Part shown: one piece after another, positions 25,775 to 33,805 of the stretch | Numbering within the stretch: position 1 is the stretch's first letter | Layout: each line of letters starts with the position of its first letter | Origin: Paraktedonobacter sp035294465 | GTDB taxonomy: Bacteria > Chloroflexota > Ktedonobacteria > Ktedonobacterales > Ktedonobacteraceae | Direction: 5' to 3' | Length of the DNA: 64,000 nt | Assembly (NCBI GenBank): GCA_035294465.1 | Contig: DATGKW010000217.1 | Location: 1-64,000 of the forward strand | Made by a program: the position numbers and the translations under genes | Notes under the pieces: generated by a model | Told to the model about the DNA's origin: nothing | Seen by the model: only the letters and a program-made list of their open reading frames with translations | Databases searched by the model: none

Positions 25775-26485
25775 ATGGAAATTGAAGGAACATACACGCT
25801 CCAAGCTAGCGCGGAAGAGGTCTGGAACTGTTTAATGGACCGACAAACCATCGAGCACGCCGTTCCCGGGCTTGAGAGTTTATCACCTGTCGATGAACAC
25901 ACCTACACGTTTGCCCTGCACATACGCCACGCGCCCCTGCGGGGAAACTACTCCGGCCACGCTTACATTCTTGAACCAACTTACCCCTCAGCCTACAACC
26001 TCAAGCTCGAAGGAGAAGGACCATCCAACAAGTTCCAGGGCGAGTGCGCTATCCGGCTCAGTTCCCAGAACGAGAATACTGTGGTGAGCTACCAGGGAAA
26101 CCTGCAGCTTGGTCGCGGCAATGTGTTGATTCCGGCTCCGCTGGTTAAAGCGACGATCAGGGTCCTGTTGCAGCAATTTTTTGCCAACCTGACCGATCAA
26201 CTGCGCTCCTCTAAAGAGGGCTTCACCTACGTCACGACGCTGGAAGAGATGTACGAATCGCCCTTTTTGAGTGAGGAGATCGGCGAGCCATTGCAGAGCA
26301 TGAATATGCCGACCCCACCTACCTTGTTACACCGGCTGGTTCGCCGCCTGGGCTTGAGTCGCCAGAACCCCTTCCTGGAAGAGCTATGGGTGCGGCGCTT
26401 GCGCCAGGCCGGGATTATTGCTACGCTGCTGCTGCTGATCTGGATTGGCACACGTTTGCCGCGCCACCTGCCCAACAAAGCCTGA
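25775..26485 (+). CDS. CoxG/SRPBCC-family protein with C-terminal membrane anchor
   Basis: 236 residues from ATG 25775 (AAAGGA upstream, consensus promoter before it). The first 150 residues follow the CoxG (carbon monoxide dehydrogenase subunit G) pattern: MEIEGTYTLQASAEEVWNCL, a TIEHAVPGLESL segment, and the GEGPSNKFQGE...L region. The fold is START-like, with a hydrophobic cavity. Residues about 205-230 form a membrane helix, as in CoxG proteins that attach to the cytoplasmic membrane. No CO-dehydrogenase genes adjoin it, so a role in CO oxidation is not supported here. It is convergent with the RNase D-like gene with only 7 bp between the stops. Confidence 0.75.
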   Translation: MEIEGTYTLQASAEEVWNCLMDRQTIEHAVPGLESLSPVDEHTYTFALHIRHAPLRGNYSGHAYILEPTYPSAYNLKLEGEGPSNKFQGECAIRLSSQNENTVVSYQGNLQLGRGNVLIPAPLVKATIRVLLQQFFANLTDQLRSSKEGFTYVTTLEEMYESPFLSEEIGEPLQSMNMPTPPTLLHRLVRRLGLSRQNPFLEELWVRRLRQAGIIATLLLLIWIGTRLPRHLPNKA

Positions 26486-26492
26486 CTGGTGT

Positions 26493-27689
26493 TCACTCCT
26501 TTAAGAAGGAACGCAGGCGAGCGCGCCAGTCATCCTCTCCGCCTTCGGCGGTACCGGACGGAGCAGCTTCTCCAACCGTCCAACTGCGCGTACCATCTGC
26601 ACGCCGTTCGGGTGTAGCCCACTGGCCGCGCGGCTCTTTAGGCCCCGTAAAATGCAGGGCGGTCTGCGCCGCCTTGCGCACATCGCTGACCGGGTCCCGC
26701 AGAAGTGGCATAATCCATTCTTTCACCCCCGCAGCGCCCAGCCGGCTCAGCGAGCGGATCGCCGCCGCCCGCTCGTCAGCGGTGGGAGCCTGGAGCAGCG
26801 GTTTGATTTCAGGCACAAGCTGAATCAAGGAAAGATCGGTAATTAGTCGCAAAAGGCGGCTCTTACGCAGCGGATGAGTCAGAGTCAGGAGCGCTGCGCA
26901 GCAATCCTCGTAAACCTGCTCCTCACTGCGAATGCTCCCCTGCTTGATTGCTTCGGCCACGACCACCTCGGCCGGTAACGGCATAGAGCCACGCAGAAAA
27001 GGCTCAATCCAGGCAGCTACTGGCTCTTGCAAGTTGGTGCTCTCGTGCAGCCGCAAGGCCCAGGCAAAGTGCTCTTGCAGCCAATAATAAAGCGCTAGTG
27101 TCATCTCGGCATCGCGGGCTGCATAGGCCACCATAGCAGGCGGCAAGGGACGCCGTGTCCAATCGGTGCGCTGCAAGCTTTTATCTAGCCGCACGTTGAA
27201 CGCCCGCAGCAGCATCGCTGCCAGCGAAGATTCGTGCTGGCCAAAGATCGAGCGGCAGGTAGCTTCCAGATCATAGTAATGGGCAACGTCCAGCCCGCGC
27301 TCAGACATGACGCGTAGATCAGCCCCCGCGCCGTGTAAGAGCACCAGAGACGCGGGATTCGCTACAACTGCATTGAGAGGCGCGAGATCGCGCAGGCGCA
27401 GGGCGTCCACTACAAAACATTGCCCATCAATCGCCAGCTGCAGCAAGGCCAGGCGCGGACCCGCCGCGTCGCTCTGTGCATGCGAATGAGCCTGGGCAAA
27501 TTCCGCGTCGATTGCCACAACGGGCGCTTGCTTGAGAACTTCAACGGCCTTTAATAACTGTTCGGGGTGATCAACCCACACGCGTTGACCTTTCGGGGGG
27601 AGTTGCCCCCGTGGAGGAGTTTCACCCAGGTATCCACCCTGGACCCTGGCAATATCTTCATGCTCCTCTGATGACCCTTTGTTGCTCAA
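26493..27689 (-). CDS. RNase D-like 3'-5' exonuclease with helical-repeat tail
   Basis: 398 residues from a TTG (complement of 27687-27689) with AAGGA 7-8 nt upstream. The DEDD exonuclease motifs are visible: Exo I VVAIDAEFAQ, Exo II LLHGAGADLRVM and Exo III YAARDAEMTL (DEDDy type). The RNase D family normally carries one or two HRDC domains after the nuclease. Here residues about 250-365 instead look like HEAT-type helical pairs (TADERAAAIRSLSRLGAAG, DPVSDVRKAAQTALH). A disordered, charged tail ends the protein. It probably trims structured RNA such as tRNA precursors; the HEAT-like part would replace HRDC for substrate or partner binding (inference). An extended -10 (complement of 27734-27739) lies upstream. 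Confidence 0.8.
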   Translation of the reverse strand: MSNKGSSEEHEDIARVQGGYLGETPPRGQLPPKGQRVWVDHPEQLLKAVEVLKQAPVVAIDAEFAQAHSHAQSDAAGPRLALLQLAIDGQCFVVDALRLRDLAPLNAVVANPASLVLLHGAGADLRVMSERGLDVAHYYDLEATCRSIFGQHESSLAAMLLRAFNVRLDKSLQRTDWTRRPLPPAMVAYAARDAEMTLALYYWLQEHFAWALRLHESTNLQEPVAAWIEPFLRGSMPLPAEVVVAEAIKQGSIRSEEQVYEDCCAALLTLTHPLRKSRLLRLITDLSLIQLVPEIKPLLQAPTADERAAAIRSLSRLGAAGVKEWIMPLLRDPVSDVRKAAQTALHFTGPKEPRGQWATPERRADGTRSWTVGEAAPSGTAEGGEDDWRARLRSFLKE

Positions 27690-27813
27690 TGCTATTCCTT
27701 TTTCTACGTAAGCAGGCGAGAGTTTCCAGTTAAACTATAACAGATTTTCAGTGAAACGTACACCCTGCATTCATCGAGAGCTTGCTGGAGCATTCGCCGC
27801 TTATCACGCGATG

Positions 27814-28167
27814 TTAGCCTGCGGCTGCCAGCGCCTCAGCTTCGCTGTCGTAGATGTGGATTGCGTCACTCAGGCGCGTCAGGGTGAAAATATGCCGATA
27901 GTGCTCGCTCAATCCATACGAGAACAGGCGCTGTTTCTGGCGATTCACGCGGATGAGTAACGTTACTAGCAGGCCGATCCCGCTACTATTCATATACTCC
28001 AATTCCCCGAAATTCAGGATAATTACACGTGTGGTGGGCGAGGAAGCTTGCGCATACGCATCCATCAGCACCTGCTCTGCGAACGCTGTAACTTCGCCCT
28101 GAATATCAATCACACTGGCAACCGGACTCACCTTCCGTACATTCATCACAACTTTAGCCTGGGGCAT
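27814..28167 (-). CDS. STAS-domain anti-sigma factor antagonist
   Basis: 117 residues from the Met at 28167, preceded by AAGGAGG on the minus strand; longer reading frames lack an SD. The STAS domain is complete: SVIDIQGEVTAFAEQVL, then the phosphorylation loop EYMNSSGIGLLVTLL with Ser61/Ser62 as the regulated serines. It should be phosphorylated by an RsbW/SpoIIAB-type kinase and dephosphorylated by a PP2C phosphatase, releasing a sigma factor or other target. The divergent gene beginning at 28566 encodes a matching HATPase, so these two probably form a partner-switch pair. No sigma factor or phosphatase gene lies next to them. Confidence 0.88.
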   Translation of the reverse strand: MPQAKVVMNVRKVSPVASVIDIQGEVTAFAEQVLMDAYAQASSPTTRVIILNFGELEYMNSSGIGLLVTLLIRVNRQKQRLFSYGLSEHYRHIFTLTRLSDAIHIYDSEAEALAAAG

Positions 28168-28412
28168 ACCTTTCCTCCTTATAAATAAATAGCTATAGAT
28201 AGCTTGCCCGCCAGCTCTGCCTGCTGCTCCAGGAAAGAGAGGCATACAGTCTGTCAGGCAGGTCATCTGGAAAGTCTTCCTGTATTATACATGTTTATCG
28301 CGAAAAAAGCGTTCGTTACGCGACCGATTTTTCCATACCATATACGTAATGACCAGGCAATTTCTCTCCGGTATTGTGCTAACTAAGCACGGAGATAGAA
28401 TATTCGCTCCTA

Positions 28413-28441
28413 TTGCTCATAGACAAATCAAGTCCTATAAT
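28413..28441 (+). promoter_or_regulatory. Promoter of the anti-sigma kinase gene
   Basis: TTGCTC (28413-28418), 17-bp spacer, TATAAT (28436-28441). Start expected near 28448. Confidence 0.6.
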
Positions 28442-28565
28442 TGAGGCAATCCTATCAATCATCAACAAGAGAAATGAAGAAACAAGCCACATTGCAATCT
28501 CGTTTTCATAACGTATGAGAGGGCAACTGGCAGAAGAGCAGAAATACAGCACCGTGGAGTTCGAG

Positions 28566-29177
28566 ATGACAGCATTTCTCAAGCGCTGGCAGCGAAAAAA
28601 GCGCGGCAAGCCTGGTCCCAACAAAAAAGGCGCGGACCGCGATACCTTGACGAACGTTTCAGCCAGAGAAGGAAACCGGATCATCACCGATGAGGCTGGC
28701 AGGTGGCAAGTTCTGGACTCGCGGCAGATACCCAGCGAGATGGGCAATGAACGTCTGGCCATGTCGTATGTCACTGAGGCTGTGAAAAATTTTCAGCTTC
28801 CTGCAAATCGTGTCGATCAGCTTGGTACGGCGGTAGCGGAGGCAACGATGAACGCTATGGAACACGGCAACCACTATAATTCCGAACGCCCGGTGACGCT
28901 CCAGGTGCTCTCATCGGAGAAGGCTATCGCGGTTCGCATCAGCGACGAAGGCGGCAGTGGCGCCCTACCGGAGCCGGAGGATTACACAGCGCCCGATATC
29001 GAGGCCAAGCTGGCCGGACTCCAATCGCCGCGCGGCTGGGGCCTGTTCCTCATTCAGAATATGGTTGACGAGATCCATATCCTCAGAGACAAGCAAACTC
29101 ACACCATCGAGCTTATTATGTATCTGGAAGAAGGCTCTCCTGTCCACGAAAACGTTTCAGGCCCGTTGAAGCAGTGA
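28566..29177 (+). CDS. RsbW/SpoIIAB-type serine kinase / anti-sigma factor (HATPase_c)
   Basis: 203 residues from ATG 28566, chosen because GGAG lies 6 nt upstream; an ATG at 28515 is in frame but has no SD. After a basic, disordered N-terminus, the GHKL ATPase motifs appear: the N-box AEATMNAMEHGN, G1 as RISDEGGSG and G2 as RGWGLFLIQNMVDE. This is the RsbW group that binds a sigma factor or other effector and phosphorylates a STAS antagonist. The STAS gene is divergent and only about 400 bp away, so they are likely partners. The long N-terminal extension (about 60 residues before the conserved region) is unusual for RsbW. Confidence 0.87.
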   Translation: MTAFLKRWQRKKRGKPGPNKKGADRDTLTNVSAREGNRIITDEAGRWQVLDSRQIPSEMGNERLAMSYVTEAVKNFQLPANRVDQLGTAVAEATMNAMEHGNHYNSERPVTLQVLSSEKAIAVRISDEGGSGALPEPEDYTAPDIEAKLAGLQSPRGWGLFLIQNMVDEIHILRDKQTHTIELIMYLEEGSPVHENVSGPLKQ

Positions 29178-29211
29178 CCCGCACGCCATCTTACACGAAA
29201 GGAATAATCCC

Positions 29212-29988
29212 ATGACTACTTCACCAACGCCAGCAGAGGATAAATCCACGAGCGCGTCACCGGCAGAGGAGAAACGACCGCGCGACGCAGCAAGCTGGGC
29301 ACCCCAGACTACCCGTACACTGAGAGTAGAGCGCGCCCCCACCGGAGCGCTTAATCTGAACATCGATGGCCGCCAGATTACCGGCCCGCTCCAGGGCTTC
29401 GGTCAGATGTGGCAGAAGACCTATCGCGTCTCTCTGAAAGGCGCGAACGTCGAGCCAGCGACCGTCATCTCGACCTGGAAAGAGCACTTCGCCGAATTCT
29501 GGCCCGCGAATTCGCGCTTTTTCGGCCCGATCACCGGCATTGCCCCCGGCGAGGTCGCGCTTCTCAACCTGGCAGTCGGAGGAATGCCACTCTCCACCGG
29601 CGTACTTGTTCTCTACGCCGATGAAGAGAGCTTTACCTTAATGACTCCGCAGGGCCATATGTTCGCTGGCTGGATTACGTTCAGCGCATATGCAGGCGAA
29701 GATGGAACAGAGGCGCAGGCTCAGGTCCTGATGCGCGCCAGCGATCCCATCTACGAGCTCGGTCTGCACTTTGGCGGGCACAAGCAGGAGGATGTTTTCT
29801 GGCAGCATACGCTGAGCCAGCTAGCAAAATACTTCCATGTCGAAGCTCCGGTCACGGTCGAGTACGTTTGCGTGGACAAGAAACGCCAGTGGTCACAGGC
29901 CAGGAATATCTGGCACAACTCGGCTATTCGTACCTCAATGTATACGCTCATGACGCCATCGCGCTGGTTCCGCAAACGCACGAAGTAG
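29212..29988 (+). CDS. Conserved hypothetical protein, possibly SRPBCC/DUF1990-like
   Basis: 258 residues, ATG after GAAAGGA. The first 35 residues are Ser/Thr/Glu-rich and probably disordered. The rest is a mixed alpha/beta soluble protein with conserved-looking aromatic segments (GFGQMWQKTYRVSLKG, FFGPITGIAPGEVALLNL, GHMFAGWITFSAY). The GHMFAGWITFS segment reminds me of lipid/ligand-binding SRPBCC or DUF1990 proteins, but the match is weak. There is no signal peptide or membrane helix. It lies between the anti-sigma kinase and the FAD oxidoreductase on one strand, with 34 and 49 bp gaps, so an operon with either is possible. Function unknown. Confidence 0.55.
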   Translation: MTTSPTPAEDKSTSASPAEEKRPRDAASWAPQTTRTLRVERAPTGALNLNIDGRQITGPLQGFGQMWQKTYRVSLKGANVEPATVISTWKEHFAEFWPANSRFFGPITGIAPGEVALLNLAVGGMPLSTGVLVLYADEESFTLMTPQGHMFAGWITFSAYAGEDGTEAQAQVLMRASDPIYELGLHFGGHKQEDVFWQHTLSQLAKYFHVEAPVTVEYVCVDKKRQWSQARNIWHNSAIRTSMYTLMTPSRWFRKRTK

Positions 29989-30037
29989 TACAATAGAATA
30001 GAATCAGAGAAAGAAAAATGGATGAAAGAATACATTC

Positions 30038-31510
30038 ATGTCTACGGAGAAATCGTCCTATGACGCCATCGTAGTTGGTTCCGGTCCCAACGGCCTTGCG
30101 GCGGCGATCACTATTGCACGCACAGGCCGTTCTGTGCTGGTTTTTGAGGCAAAAGAGCAGATCGGGGGGGGCTGCCGCTCGGCTGAACTGACGCTGCCCG
30201 GCTTTACTCACGATGTATGCTCGGCCATCCACCCGATGGCGCTGGCCTCGCCATTCTTTCGCTCGCTTCCTCTTGAACGCTACGGCCTTGAATGGATTCA
30301 ACCGGAAATCGCGCTGGCTCATCCGCTCGACGACGGCACAGCGGCCATTATCGACCGTTCGCTGGAAACCACTTGCGAAAGCCTGGGGCCGGACGCCGCA
30401 GCTTATAAGAAGCTCATGCGACCGCTGGTGGAGAACTGGGAAACGATCATCGAAAACTTCCTCGGACCCTTGCGCCCACAGGTAATGCTGCACCCGTTCA
30501 AGATGGCGCAATTCGGGCTGCTCGCCCTGCGCTCGGCCTGCGGATTAGCGCGTTCGCAGTTCAAAGGGCAGGCTGCTCGCGCGGTCTTTGCAGGTTCGAG
30601 CGGCCACTCGATGCTCCCGCTCGACACTCCCTCCAGTGCGGCTGCCGGCCTCATGCTCGGCCTGCTGGCGCACGCAGTGGGCTGGCCAATCCCGCGTGGC
30701 GGATCACAAAAGATCACCAACGCGCTCGCCGCCCACCTGCACGACCTGGGCGGCGAAATTGTGACCGGCTTCGAGGTGAAAACGCTCGACGCGCTGCCGC
30801 CCGCGCAGGTCGTGCTCTGCGATATCACGCCGCGCCAGCTTTTGCAGATAGCCGGCAATCGCCTGAGCGGCCTCTACAAACGCCAGTTGCAGCGCTACCG
30901 CTACGGCCCAGGCGTCTTCAAGCTCGACCTCGCACTCGATGGTCCCATTCCCTGGCGGGCAGAAGCGTGCAGGCGAGCCGGAACCGTCCACGTAGGCGGG
31001 ACGCTGCGGGAAATCACCAGGGCTGAACGCGAGGTCTGGCAAGGCCAGCATCCCGAACGGCCATACGTGCTGCTCGCCCAGCAAAGCCTCTTCGATTGCA
31101 CCCGCGCCCCCGCCGGCAAACAGACAGTCTGGGCCTATTGCCACGTGCCCGCCGGCTCAAACTTCGATATGAGCGAGCGGATCGAGGCGCAGATTGAGCG
31201 CTTCGCCCCTGGATTCCGTGAGCGGATCCTGGCCCGCCACACCAGCAACGCCGCAGAAATGGAACGCTACAATGCCAATTATATAGGAGGCGATATCAAC
31301 GGCGGAGTGCAGGACCTCGCCCAGATGTTCACCCGCCCGGCCATCTCGCCTGCCCCTTACTCCACACCCGACAGAGGTCTCTACATCTGCTCGTCCTCCA
31401 CTCCGCCCGGCGGAGCCGTGCATGGCATGTGCGGCTACTTCGCGGCCCAGGCAGCCCTGCGTCACTTAGAGGGATTTGATAGCGTGGCACACCTATCTCA
31501 CGGTGATTAA
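30038..31510 (+). CDS. FAD-dependent phytoene-desaturase-like oxidoreductase
   Basis: 490 residues. The N-terminal Rossmann fold shows DAIVVGSGPNGLAAAIT with the GxGxxG core, then the EAKEQIGGGCRS segment that contacts FAD in the CrtI/amine-oxidase class. The C-terminus has the second FAD-binding part, SSSTPPGGAVHGMCGYFAAQ. The general family is CrtI/PYROXD2-like flavoproteins, which desaturate or oxidise isoprenoids, amines or lipids. No carotenoid genes neighbour it, so the substrate is undefined. The SD is weak. It is followed after about 155 bp by the haloperoxidase-like gene, with two hairpins in the gap that may isolate the two transcripts. Confidence 0.85.
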   Translation: MSTEKSSYDAIVVGSGPNGLAAAITIARTGRSVLVFEAKEQIGGGCRSAELTLPGFTHDVCSAIHPMALASPFFRSLPLERYGLEWIQPEIALAHPLDDGTAAIIDRSLETTCESLGPDAAAYKKLMRPLVENWETIIENFLGPLRPQVMLHPFKMAQFGLLALRSACGLARSQFKGQAARAVFAGSSGHSMLPLDTPSSAAAGLMLGLLAHAVGWPIPRGGSQKITNALAAHLHDLGGEIVTGFEVKTLDALPPAQVVLCDITPRQLLQIAGNRLSGLYKRQLQRYRYGPGVFKLDLALDGPIPWRAEACRRAGTVHVGGTLREITRAEREVWQGQHPERPYVLLAQQSLFDCTRAPAGKQTVWAYCHVPAGSNFDMSERIEAQIERFAPGFRERILARHTSNAAEMERYNANYIGGDINGGVQDLAQMFTRPAISPAPYSTPDRGLYICSSSTPPGGAVHGMCGYFAAQAALRHLEGFDSVAHLSHGD

Positions 31511-31579
31511 TATCAGGTACATCGCGACCCTCGAAAAGCGCTGGCTCTCTGGAAATGTGGCCACCAGAGATATCGATAT

Positions 31580-31638
31580 ATGTGTTTGCCAGGACGCTGG
31601 TATATTCCAGGTAATATGGACCTGATTGACAAACACAT
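31580..31638 (+). repeat. Inverted repeat before the haloperoxidase-like gene
   Basis: ATGTGTTTG (31580-31588) pairs exactly with 31630-31638. A smaller hairpin, TCTCTGG/CCAGAGA, lies just upstream around 31539-31563. Neither is followed by a T-run. They may be operator or mRNA structures in the 155-bp gap; a TTGACA inside the second arm has no -10 at the right distance. Confidence 0.35.
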
Positions 31639-31665
31639 GGTATTGATACGCAAGGTAGATTCCAC

Positions 31666-33315
31666 ATGGCAGAACAAGAAGAGCAGAAACCAAAGGCCGA
31701 TTCACCGATCTGGCGGAGATGGGCTGCGGCCAGAACGGCAGTGAGAACGACCCCCCCGTCAACGCTAGAAGATGCCAGCATTGAGCAAGGCGCTTCACCA
31801 GAGCAGGACACGGTGCCTCAGAACATACGGCGCCGCCAGTTCTTGATAGCCGGCGCTGGCGCGGCAGCTACCGCTGCGCTTTTTGGAGCGGGCCTCTGGG
31901 CCGAAGAACGTCTTACCAGCGGCGGAAGGGGCAGCAGCAGCCAGCCCGTCAGCGATCAACTGGTCGTCCAATGGAATGAGGCGGCCTTGCAGGCGATTCG
32001 TGACCTTCAACCAGCCATGCCGATAGCAGCTCGCGCTCTGGCAATTGTCCATACCTGTATGTTCGATGCCTGGGCCGCGTATGATCCTGTGGCCCTGGGT
32101 ACCCGACTTGGCGCGCAACTGAGACGCCCTGCGACGGAGCATACGCAGGCCAATAAAGCTCAGGCCATCAGCTACGCGGCCTATCGCGCCCTGCTGGCCC
32201 TTTTTCCCACGGAACACGCCCGTTTTCGCCAGATCATGCTCAACCTGGGCTATAACCCCTCCGACTCTTCGACGAAGAGAAGCACGCCTACCGGCATAGG
32301 CAATCTCGCGTCGCAAGCAGTGCTGGCCTTTCGCGAACACGATGGCTCAAACCAGCTTGGCGACCTGCATCCTGGGAGCTACTCTGACTATACGAAATAT
32401 CAGCCGCCCAATACCGTTACCTCACTCACAAATCCTGGCCTCTGGCAGCCCCTGGAAATCGCCGGCGCAGGCCAGGGTTCCCTTGCCCCGAAGCCTCAAC
32501 AGTTTGTCTGCGCGCAGTGGGCGGGCGTGACTCCGTTTGCCATGAACAACGCTTTGCAGTTCGTGCCAAAGTCCGGGCCGGCCCCTTATCCCTCCCATCT
32601 CTACAACGAGCAGGCCCGGCAAATTTTGCAGTATAGCGCCGCTCTTACCGATGAGTCTAAAGTTATCGCCGAATACTGGACCAGCGGTCCGAACCGTGAA
32701 GAGCCGCCGGGCCACTGGTGCCTGTTCGCACAATTTATTTCGCAGCGCGACAGGCACACTCTGGATCAGAATGTCAGGATGTTCTTTGCGCTGGCTAATG
32801 CCCTGCTGGATACCAGTATCGCTTGCTGGGCCTGCAAGCGCGTGTACAATTCAGCATACCCACTCACTGCCATCCGCTATCTGTTCAAAGGGAAACAGGT
32901 GCGCGCCTGGGCCGGTCCGGGCAAAGGCATACAGCAGTTCGCCGGCCAATACTGGCAACCCTACCGTCCAGCGGATGCGCTCACGCCGCCTTTCCCCGAA
33001 TATTGTTCGGAGCAGAGCGCCTTCAGCGCCGCGGCTGCCCAGATTCTGCGCTTCTTCACGGGCCACGACCAGCTCGGCACCTCTTACACCTGGCCGGCTC
33101 ACAGTTCACAGATCGAGCCGGGCGTGCCCGCGACCAGCATCCGGCTTTCCTGGAGAACACTTTCGCAGGCAGCGAACCAGGCCGGACTGGCAGGACGCTA
33201 CAGCGGCACGCACTTTACGCATAGTGATCTGGACGGCCGGACGCTGGGCACACGGGTTGCTGAGCAAGTCTGGCACAAAGCACAAAGCTACATGCGCGGC
33301 TCTGCCAGCGTATAA
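31666..33315 (+). CDS. Tat-exported vanadium-haloperoxidase-like protein with altered active site
   Basis: 549 residues. A polar N-terminus carries a twin-arginine signal (RRRQFLIAGAG and a hydrophobic stretch near residues 62-85), so export by Tat is likely. The rest follows the bacterial vanadium-dependent haloperoxidase/PAP2-like pattern (HTCMFDAWAAYDP, AYPLTAIRYL, PPFPEY, SDLDGRTLG). However, the residues that bind vanadate differ from those I know. The Lys is kept (K391), but the Arg seven residues later is Tyr398. The SGH motif carrying the catalytic His is S448-E449-Q450. The late His516 is kept, while its partner Arg seems shifted. It may be a structural or differently acting relative, not a haloperoxidase (inference). 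Confidence 0.75.
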   Translation: MAEQEEQKPKADSPIWRRWAAARTAVRTTPPSTLEDASIEQGASPEQDTVPQNIRRRQFLIAGAGAAATAALFGAGLWAEERLTSGGRGSSSQPVSDQLVVQWNEAALQAIRDLQPAMPIAARALAIVHTCMFDAWAAYDPVALGTRLGAQLRRPATEHTQANKAQAISYAAYRALLALFPTEHARFRQIMLNLGYNPSDSSTKRSTPTGIGNLASQAVLAFREHDGSNQLGDLHPGSYSDYTKYQPPNTVTSLTNPGLWQPLEIAGAGQGSLAPKPQQFVCAQWAGVTPFAMNNALQFVPKSGPAPYPSHLYNEQARQILQYSAALTDESKVIAEYWTSGPNREEPPGHWCLFAQFISQRDRHTLDQNVRMFFALANALLDTSIACWACKRVYNSAYPLTAIRYLFKGKQVRAWAGPGKGIQQFAGQYWQPYRPADALTPPFPEYCSEQSAFSAAAAQILRFFTGHDQLGTSYTWPAHSSQIEPGVPATSIRLSWRTLSQAANQAGLAGRYSGTHFTHSDLDGRTLGTRVAEQVWHKAQSYMRGSASV

Positions 33316-33429
33316 GATCGCAGCGTCTTGCTTCCCCGGAATGGAGCGACGGGCGCAAGAGCATCGCTCCATTTCACAGGCTGGCCTTCGCGGACTTCTC
33401 TGAAATTCGTCTTTGGGAAACAGAGTTTC

Positions 33430-33483
33430 TCAACCGTTTCTTAACCGTTTCTTAACCAGCTTCTTCTTGACCTTCACTCAACC
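33430..33483 (+). promoter_or_regulatory. Pho-box-like 11-bp direct repeats
   Basis: The hexamer T(T/C)(A/G)ACC recurs at 33430, 33441, 33452, 33467 and 33478. The spacing is 11, 11, 15 and 11 bp, i.e. one helical turn in two groups. This is the layout bound by OmpR/PhoB-family response regulators such as PhoP/PhoB. The last copy ends 25 bp before a TATAAT (33509-33514), where a -35 would be, so it fits an activated promoter upstream of the sedolisin. Confidence 0.55.
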
Positions 33484-33508
33484 ATTACCAATAATTGATT
33501 CGGTGCCA

Positions 33509-33514
33509 TATAAT
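33509..33514 (+). promoter_or_regulatory. -10 element downstream of the direct repeats
   Basis: TATAAT without a matching -35 hexamer, as expected when a response regulator replaces the -35 contact. The start would be near 33521, leaving a leader of about 285 nt before the sedolisin ATG. I see no further feature in 33316-33429 or 33522-33805. Confidence 0.45.
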
Positions 33515-33805
33515 TTCGCTGATCTATCGACACGTTTGCATTTGTTACTACTCTGGCCGCTATCTAACGACAGTGCAAATCTGTCGCTGTTGCTGGATAC
33601 AGGGAGCTGGATTGTTTGAATGGAGGGTTGAGCGTGCGTTAAGAAGCCTCGCGAGCTTAGTAAAAAAACGCTACATGATACGTGTGCATTCAATAGCGAC
33701 TTAAGATTTGATTATTCAAATAGTTATATCTCCTGCGAATTACCTCCAAAGCAAAGACACATGAGCGTGGGGGATGAACTTCAGTCAGAAAATCGGAGAG
33801 TTCAC

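Noticed and set aside
31626..31654. Promoter with TTGACA before the haloperoxidase-like gene
   Set aside because: The TTGACA is good, but no -10-like hexamer lies 16-18 bp downstream.
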